Below are positions 1 through 4,697 of a DNA stretch of 7,169 nucleotides, piece by piece. Every line of letters starts with the position of its first letter. The first letter of the stretch is position 1. The translations under genes were made by a program, and so were the position numbers. The notes beneath the pieces are model-generated. The model was not told where the DNA came from, did no database searches, and saw only the letters and a program-made list of their open reading frames with translations. The DNA comes from Muribaculaceae bacterium (GTDB lineage Bacteria; Bacteroidota; Bacteroidia; Bacteroidales; Muribaculaceae). Where the stretch lies: contig JAIDPP010000221.1 of the NCBI GenBank assembly GCA_029062725.1, positions 1-7,169 on the forward strand, written 5' to 3'.

Positions 1-1434
1 CTTTGCCACGTTGAAGCATCCGTCGGCTATGGATTCGATCTCGCTGATTATGCGGAGCATCCCTGCTATCCGCATCTTTCCTTCAGGGGATAGGCGACCT
101 TCCGACACTTTGTTGAGGTATGTGCCAATCTCGAATTCCATTCGGTCGGATATCTCCTCGTATTTCTCGATGCGCGAATATGTCTTGGTGTAACTCTCCT
201 CGGAGGGATCGGTATGTATGAGCTCGCGTGCCATCTTCAGCATGCGGTCAACCCGCTGGCCGTAGAGGTAGATCTCCTTTTGAGCCTGGGTGATGTTGAG
301 CTCGGAGGCCGAGAGGATACCGCGGCCGATGAACTTGAGGGAGAAATCCTCCTCTTCATCCTTGTGATGAGCCGGCATCATCCAGCATACGATCTTCACG
401 TATAGCTTGGTGAACCATATCATTATCATAAGGTTGATTGCGTTGAACACAGTAGGGAACATCGCAAGGCCGAAGGCTACACATCCCTGTGCGGCAGAGG
501 TGAGTCCCCCTTTAGGATCGATCAAGGTGGAGTTGGCCATGTTCGCTTCCTGCGCCTTGGTAATATCGAGCGGATTAATACCGTTGCACCACTGCGTGAT
601 GTCGGCCACCAGCTCCACGAACGGATGGAACACGCACAGCGTGATGATGGAGCCCAGGACATTGAAGAGGACATGACCCATCGCGGTGCGTTTCGCCGCC
701 AGATTACCGCTCAGAGAAGCAAGGACCGGAGTGATGGTCGTACCGATGTTTCCTCCCAAAATAATGGCGCACCCTAACTCGAAAGATATCCACCCTTGCG
801 AACACATGATAAGAGTGATCGCAAAAGTAGCTGCCGACGACTGGGCCACCATGGTGACCACAATACCGAGGAAAAAGAAAATAAGCACCGAGCCAACCCC
901 GAGCTGAGTATAGTTTGTGACAAACTCAAGCATCTGGGGGTTTTCCTGAAGATTGGGGACATAGCGGCTGATAAGGTCGAGACCCATGAAAAGGAAGCAG
1001 AAACCTATGAGGAACTCACCGAAACTTTTGTAGCCGCTTTTCTTCATGAAAAGCATTGGGACGCCGATGGCGAGCAGGAGAATACTATAGTCCGAAATAC
1101 TGACTTCAAATGAAAAAGCGGAGATTATCCATGTAGTTACGGTTGTTCCGACATTGGCACCGAAAATCACAGCCATCGCCTGTTGGAGCGTCATGAGGCC
1201 GGCATTAACGAAGCTGACCACCATCACTGTGGATGCGCTCGAACTCTGGATAAGAGCCGTGATCACGATACCGGTCACCACGCCGGTCACGCGGTTGCGG
1301 GTCATGGCTCCGAGGATATTGCGGAGACGGTCGCCCGCCACTTTCTGCAATCCCTCGCTCATCACTTTCATGCCATACAGGAACATGCAGACTGCTCCTA
1401 AGAGGCTGATGAAATCTATAATGCTATAATTCAT
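1..1434 (-). CDS. Na+/phosphate cotransporter (PNaS family, NptA/YjbB-like), C-terminus cut by window edge
   Basis: Inner-membrane symporter expected to couple Na+ to inorganic phosphate movement. The frame is open from an ATG at 1434 down to base 1, giving 478 residues with no stop, so the 3' end lies outside the window. The family's two inverted halves are both visible. The first carries QSSSAST at residues 63-69 and GANVGTT at 92-98. The second carries QSSAAT at 198-203 and GGNIGTT at 227-233, followed by GHVLFN at 253-258. These QSS and G-x-N-x-GTT pairs line the substrate path in the Na/Pi cotransporter family. About eight to nine hydrophobic segments lie between residues 7 and 345. From about residue 380 the protein becomes soluble and helical, resembling the PhoU-like tail of bacterial members. 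The start codon is followed by the expected N-terminus (MNYSIIDFISLLGAVCMFLYG, family-like), and no clear Shine-Dalgarno precedes it. It is transcribed away from folA. Family assignment is firm; phosphate specificity and direction of transport are inferred. Confidence 0.93.
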   Translation of the reverse strand, partial: MNYSIIDFISLLGAVCMFLYGMKVMSEGLQKVAGDRLRNILGAMTRNRVTGVVTGIVITALIQSSSASTVMVVSFVNAGLMTLQQAMAVIFGANVGTTVTTWIISAFSFEVSISDYSILLLAIGVPMLFMKKSGYKSFGEFLIGFCFLFMGLDLISRYVPNLQENPQMLEFVTNYTQLGVGSVLIFFFLGIVVTMVAQSSAATFAITLIMCSQGWISFELGCAIILGGNIGTTITPVLASLSGNLAAKRTAMGHVLFNVLGSIITLCVFHPFVELVADITQWCNGINPLDITKAQEANMANSTLIDPKGGLTSAAQGCVAFGLAMFPTVFNAINLMIMIWFTKLYVKIVCWMMPAHHKDEEEDFSLKFIGRGILSASELNITQAQKEIYLYGQRVDRMLKMARELIHTDPSEESYTKTYSRIEKYEEISDRMEFEIGTYLNKVSEGRLSPEGKMRIAGMLRIISEIESIADGCFNVAK

Positions 1435-1532
1435 CTATTTGGAGTTTTATGTTTTTTCTTCGTCACGGATTTTACTCTCCATCCTTACTTCCCTGCGGCG
1501 GAATCGTCATTCCTTATTCTCCCCTTATTACG

Positions 1533-1540
1533 CAAAATTA
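1533..1540 (-). promoter_or_regulatory. Candidate Bacteroidota -7 promoter element for the Na/Pi transporter
   Basis: Read on the minus strand this is TAATTTTG, an exact match to the Bacteroidota primary-sigma -7 consensus TAnnTTTG. It sits about 100 bp upstream of the transporter ATG in an AT-rich stretch. No clear TTTG (-33) box is seen about 19-21 bp further upstream, so the call rests on one short element. Transcription would start near 1526, leaving a leader of about 90 nt in which I see no riboswitch or attenuator. Confidence 0.35.
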
Positions 1541-1552
1541 GGGAATTTTTAT

Positions 1553-1560
1553 TAACTTTA
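1553..1560 (+). promoter_or_regulatory. Candidate -7 element for folA
   Basis: TAACTTTA matches TAnnTTTG at all but the last base. It would place the transcript start near 1567, about 34 nt before the folA ATG. No -33 TTTG box is obvious. The region where that box should lie (about 1530-1535) coincides with the oppositely oriented transporter -7 element. This is a weak prediction from a near-consensus octamer in an AT-rich region. Confidence 0.22.
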
Positions 1561-1600
1561 CGAAGAAACCTCCTAATTTGTTTAAAAAAGTTTTAAAAAT

Positions 1601-2188
1601 ATGGAAACATCCATTCTGTTTACTGCTGTTCCGGATATCCCGATGGATAAGGAAATGACTCAGTTGCTTCCTTTCTCCACCTATAACTCGGCGACCCTGA
1701 AGGGACGTGACATCCGCGCAGTAGTGGCTATGAACGCCGACCGAGTGATAGGGAAGGAGGGCACTCTGCCTTGGCGGCTGCCGGAGGACCTCCGGCATTT
1801 CAAGGAGCTTACTATGGGGCATCCTGTGGTGATGGGCCGCAAGACATGGGAGTCGCTACCGAAACGTCCCTTGCCGGGACGCCGTAACATCGTGGTGTCG
1901 CACGACAGGAATTATCACGCGGAAGGTGCGGAGGTGTTCAATTCGGTGGAGGAGGCTCTGGAGGCCTGTCGGGAAGTGCCTTACGTCATAGGGGGCGCTG
2001 AAATCTACCGGACGGCACTTCCATGGATCACCTCCGTCTGTCTGACTTCGGTGGATTATCCGGTGGAGGATGCCGATGCTTTTTTTCCTGAATTGCCTGC
2101 TGATGAATGGCGTATGAGCGAGCGGACGGAGAAGATGGAATCGAAAAACGGAATATGTTACAGGTTCGTGAATATGGTCAGGAGGTAA
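1601..2188 (+). CDS. folA: Dihydrofolate reductase with N-terminal extension
   Basis: Cytoplasmic enzyme reducing dihydrofolate to tetrahydrofolate with NADPH, needed for thymidylate, purine and methionine synthesis. It has 195 residues against about 160 for typical bacterial DHFR. The catalytic core runs from about residue 38 to 195. D63 in the segment LPEDL corresponds to E. coli Asp27, and W58 and F67 match active-site W22 and F31. GRKTWESLP (79-87) is the NADPH-contact segment. R94 in PLPGRRN matches Arg57, which binds the folate glutamate. VIGGAEIY (129-136) is the conserved Gly-Gly cofactor loop. Residues 1-37 are an extra leader with no family match that I recognise. The next in-frame ATG codons are M15, M19 and M44, and M44 is already inside the core, so even the shortest plausible start keeps an extension. 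The start lacks a Shine-Dalgarno but follows an A/T-rich leader, as is common in Bacteroidota. thyA, the frequent partner of folA, is not adjacent. Identity is very secure; the exact start is less so. Confidence 0.95.
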   Translation: METSILFTAVPDIPMDKEMTQLLPFSTYNSATLKGRDIRAVVAMNADRVIGKEGTLPWRLPEDLRHFKELTMGHPVVMGRKTWESLPKRPLPGRRNIVVSHDRNYHAEGAEVFNSVEEALEACREVPYVIGGAEIYRTALPWITSVCLTSVDYPVEDADAFFPELPADEWRMSERTEKMESKNGICYRFVNMVRR

Positions 2189-2309
2189 GACCTCTTTGTG
2201 ATTTTGCTTTCGTTTATCAGTCGTAGCCCGCTATGCTCTTATTCACGTAAGCAAATTCCCTCAGAAAATATCTGCGCATATTGTATGTGTTTAATTTGAA
2301 CCTCTACTC
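2189..2309. other. Intergenic gap between folA and the glycosyltransferase
   Basis: This 121-bp AT-rich spacer shows no convincing hairpin plus T-run terminator and no ORF. TAATTTG at 2292-2298 resembles the -7 element but is one base short of TAnnTTTG and lies only 12 nt from the next ATG, so I do not call it a promoter. The gap length suggests the glycosyltransferase has its own promoter, but the sequence does not show one clearly. Confidence 0.4.
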
Positions 2310-3581
2310 ATGAAAAAGAACATTAAGATAGCGATAATAAATAAGTCAGATTCGACGGGGGGTGCCGCGGTAGTATCGTTCCGGCTGATGGAAGCGTTGC
2401 GCGGAGCTGGTGCGGATGCGCGGATGGTAGTGGCTGAGAAGCTGACCGATTCCCCTTATGTCATCAGTGTCGGCTCTGGGATTTCCAAAAAGATATCCTT
2501 TCTGGCGGAGAGGTTTAAGATATTCGTGGAGAATGGTTTCAACCGCTCCACACTTTTCAAGATAGATACCGCTTCCGATGGCTTTGATCTGCTGAAGATT
2601 CCTTTTGTCAGGGATGCGGATGTGGTGATGCTTAACTGGATCAATCAGGGACTCCTTTCACTTGAGGGCGTCCGGAGGCTGTCGGAGGCTGGAAAAAGGA
2701 TTATCTGGACGATGCATGATATGTGGTGTTTTACGGGTATCTGCCATCATTCAGGTGAATGTCGGAGATATGAGGGGGTATGTGATGACTGTCCTCTTCT
2801 TAAAGGGGCGCTTGACAAAGGACTGGCCCGGCGTGTGCAGCGCCGTAAGTCGGAAGTTTACGGAGAGGGGCGGATAGATTTTGTGGCCGTCAGCAACTGG
2901 CTTGCCGACCGTGGGGAGCGTTCCTCTCTTTTCGGAGGGGTTCGGCCAACGGTCATTCCTAATGCCTTCCCCTTTTCCGGCAACCCGTTTCAGGAAAGGA
3001 ATCCGGAGAGGGCCGGGGAATGTGTGGTGCTTTTCGGGGCCGCCCGGCTTGACGATACGGTCAAGGGGTTGCCGATCCTTATAAGGGCCACGGAGATTCT
3101 TAGCCGTGATTATCCCGATGTGGCATCCGATCTGCGGCTGATGACCTTCGGGGAGGCCAAAGATCCCTCCTCGCTGACAGGAATTGCCATAGCGCATACC
3201 CATTTAGGGCGTATCAAAGGTGCGGAGGTTTTGAAGGAGGTTTATAGGAAAGGAGACATTGTGGTCTCCACTTCGTTGTATGAGACGCTGCCCGGGACGC
3301 TGGTGGAGGGTCAGGTTTATGGAGCTGTTCCTGTGGCTTTCGCACGCGGAGGGCAGGGTGATATCATCGAACATCTCACCACAGGCTATCTTGCTTGGTG
3401 GGACGACGATCCCGACATTGCGGCCGCCCGCATCGCCGATGGTATTGTCTGGGCTTACCGGGCGACAAGGGATTCCTCGCGGAGAGGCGTGCTGTTGCGG
3501 CGAATGTATGAAAGCGCTTACGCTCGCTTCAATGAGCATACCGTCGCCACACGATATCTGGAGCTGATAGATAAGGGATAA
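2310..3581 (+). CDS. GT4-like (GT-B fold) glycosyltransferase, probably for surface polysaccharide
   Basis: Predicted cytoplasmic, retaining sugar transferase of 423 residues, a normal length for the GT4 family. The N-terminal Rossmann half starts IKIAIINKSD and has the glycine loop STGGAA at 15-20. The C-terminal nucleotide-sugar half has DDTVKGLPILIRA at 248-260, whose Lys-Gly is the usual donor-phosphate site. It also has an EX7E pair, E325 and E333, in SLYETLPGTLVEG, followed by GAVPVAF and GGQGDII. Between the halves lies HDMWCFTGICHH (136-147) followed by Cys at 151, 158 and 161, a Cys/His cluster found in a subgroup of capsule and exopolysaccharide GT4 enzymes. No signal peptide or membrane segment is seen. 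The start ATG fits the first beta strand, and there is no Shine-Dalgarno. It stands alone, 121 bp after folA and 13 bp before the converging yaaA-like gene, so no polysaccharide cluster tells what it glycosylates. The fold is secure; donor and acceptor are unknown. Confidence 0.9.
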   Translation: MKKNIKIAIINKSDSTGGAAVVSFRLMEALRGAGADARMVVAEKLTDSPYVISVGSGISKKISFLAERFKIFVENGFNRSTLFKIDTASDGFDLLKIPFVRDADVVMLNWINQGLLSLEGVRRLSEAGKRIIWTMHDMWCFTGICHHSGECRRYEGVCDDCPLLKGALDKGLARRVQRRKSEVYGEGRIDFVAVSNWLADRGERSSLFGGVRPTVIPNAFPFSGNPFQERNPERAGECVVLFGAARLDDTVKGLPILIRATEILSRDYPDVASDLRLMTFGEAKDPSSLTGIAIAHTHLGRIKGAEVLKEVYRKGDIVVSTSLYETLPGTLVEGQVYGAVPVAFARGGQGDIIEHLTTGYLAWWDDDPDIAAARIADGIVWAYRATRDSSRRGVLLRRMYESAYARFNEHTVATRYLELIDKG

Positions 3582-3594
3582 GAGGGAGTTGTTT

Positions 3595-4365
3595 TCACAC
3601 CATATAGGCTATACGGTCGGAATATTTATAGTTTTCCACCGGAAGGAACCGGGAATTGGAGAAAAAATGGAGCTGACGGGTAGTGGTGAAGCTGTTGGTG
3701 ATTATTTCCCTCAGCAATTCTCCACGCAGTGCTTTGAGGCGCCCCGCATGAGGCGATCGGACACTTTCTCCGCTTTGCTCTAAGAAATCCACTTTCCGGA
3801 CTTTGGCGAACCTCTTCACCAATTTCCAGTCGATACATTTGGCAGCATCAGCAGGAAGGAGATTCAGTATTTCGTTTTCGGCTGACTCTTGAAGGCTCCT
3901 GACTAATTCCACTGTCACCTTTGACCTCCAGAACTGAAATAAAGGGGTGTCATCAGGCGAAAGGGGGGCGTTGTATTCAAGACGGTAGGGCTTGATGATA
4001 TCTTCAGGTTTAAGCCAGCCGTAAAGGGAGGAGATAATCCTGACGCAATCGTCAGCTCTCTCTTTCTCTTCGAGGGTAAGGGTGGAGTAAGCTAAATTTT
4101 TAAAGACCACTCCGGTATAGGCCTCCATAGCGCGAAGACCGGAATGTTTGTTGGGAAACTCGTATGCCATCTGTTTCAGCCGTCTTGTCATCGCGGGGCT
4201 TAATTTCACAGCCACGGTCAAGTCAGCCACCGACATCTCATTGATATTGGTCATTATTTCCGAGGCATACTCCTCTCCGGAAGGCCGATGCGTTTCGTAT
4301 TCTTCACGGGAGACTCTCTTCTCATACGTCTCCATCGTTTTGGATTCAGCTATCAGGATTATCAT
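3595..4365 (-). CDS. yaaA: YaaA (DUF328/UPF0246) family peroxide-stress protein
   Basis: Cytoplasmic protein of 256 residues, matching E. coli YaaA in length (258). In E. coli, YaaA is induced by OxyR, limits free iron during H2O2 stress and has been reported to bind DNA; the role here is inferred from family membership. Conserved family blocks appear in order: MIILIAESKTM (1-11, like MLILISPAKTL), YTG (83-85), LYGWLKPEDIIKPYRLE (114-130), LFQFW (142-146), NLLPAD (168-173) and LRGELLREIITN (213-224, like ARGLMSRFIIEN). The start is fixed by the match to the family's N-terminus. Only a weak GAG precedes it, 8 nt from the ATG. It converges on the glycosyltransferase with 13 bp between stop codons and diverges from the lipoprotein gene. 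The segment before the RG motif reads HAGRLKA instead of the YAKK of E. coli, suggesting a distinct branch. No OxyR-type site could be recognised upstream. Confidence 0.9.
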   Translation of the reverse strand: MIILIAESKTMETYEKRVSREEYETHRPSGEEYASEIMTNINEMSVADLTVAVKLSPAMTRRLKQMAYEFPNKHSGLRAMEAYTGVVFKNLAYSTLTLEEKERADDCVRIISSLYGWLKPEDIIKPYRLEYNAPLSPDDTPLFQFWRSKVTVELVRSLQESAENEILNLLPADAAKCIDWKLVKRFAKVRKVDFLEQSGESVRSPHAGRLKALRGELLREIITNSFTTTRQLHFFSNSRFLPVENYKYSDRIAYMV

Positions 4366-4653
4366 ATTGTATTCTCTTTTATAATTATAATGCTTCAGGA
4401 GGGATTTTGTATCTGTCCGGTCCGTAAGCGTTTAGTCAGGAAGATAGGAAGGCTAAAAACATGTAAAAGGAATTTAACTCTTATTTTAATATAGAATGAA
4501 TAAAGTGGCAAGGCGGTTTAAGCAGTCAGGATATTTTTCTTCGGTAAATCATTTTCCGTTGTGAAGTAAACAGTAGGGGAAGGATAGTGAGGAATATAAG
4601 AATTGAAGTAAAACTCCGTTTTAATGTAGAGGGGAAGTGTCTATGGATTGAGA

Positions 4654-4666
4654 ATGTCAATGACAT
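4654..4666. repeat. Short inverted repeat, possible operator upstream of the lipoprotein gene
   Basis: ATGTCA-A-TGACAT is a perfect 6-bp inverted repeat around one central base, 19 bp before the GGAG ribosome binding site. A related half, GACATCA, follows at 4672-4678, so the GACAT word occurs twice in the plus-strand direction about 10 bp apart. The spacing fits a dimeric regulator site or a small hairpin in the leader. No known regulator is recognised, and a palindrome this short can arise by chance. Confidence 0.25.
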
Positions 4667-4685
4667 GCGGCGACATCAATAGTTT

Positions 4686-4689
4686 GGAG
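4686..4689 (+). promoter_or_regulatory. Ribosome binding site that sets a TTG start
   Basis: GGAG lies 8 nt before the TTG at 4698, an ideal Shine-Dalgarno spacing. An in-frame TAG at 4680-4682 closes the frame just upstream, and the next in-frame ATG (4881) would remove the signal peptide. This site therefore decides the start of the lipoprotein gene. It is notable because the other genes in the window lack a clear Shine-Dalgarno. Confidence 0.7.
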
Positions 4690-4697
4690 AAAAAATT

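Larger units (their letters stand above)
4366..4697. other. Divergent intergenic region between yaaA and the TPR lipoprotein gene
   Basis: This 332-bp stretch has lower G+C than its flanks and no credible gene. It must hold the promoters for both diverging genes, yet no exact TAnnTTTG element was found on either strand by eye. The recognisable contents are near the right end: a 13-bp palindrome at 4654-4666 and the ribosome binding site at 4686-4689. A 22-codon frame at 4496-4564 was rejected as a gene. Confidence 0.6.

Noticed and set aside
774..1113. Plus- and minus-strand frames within the transporter region
   Set aside because: The continuous minus-strand frame from 1434 to 1 encodes an unmistakable Na/Pi cotransporter, so the others are shadows.
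2751..3203. Minus-strand open frame of 150 codons opposite the glycosyltransferase
   Set aside because: It lies wholly inside the glycosyltransferase gene, has Gly/Pro/Arg-rich low-complexity composition, and matches no family that I recognise.
3575..3600. Possible bidirectional terminator between the converging glycosyltransferase and yaaA genes
   Set aside because: Only 13 bp separate the stop codons, and I could not find a stable inverted repeat with flanking T-runs there.
4378..4392. TATAAT-like AT-rich stretch upstream of yaaA considered as a -10 box
   Set aside because: Bacteroidota primary promoters use TAnnTTTG rather than TATAAT, and no paired upstream element is visible. AT-rich intergenic DNA gives such matches easily.
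4496..4564. Small 22-codon plus-strand frame in the yaaA/lipoprotein intergenic region
   Set aside because: It has no Shine-Dalgarno at useful spacing, no recognisable protein character and no length or conservation support. A frame this short is expected by chance in 332 bp.
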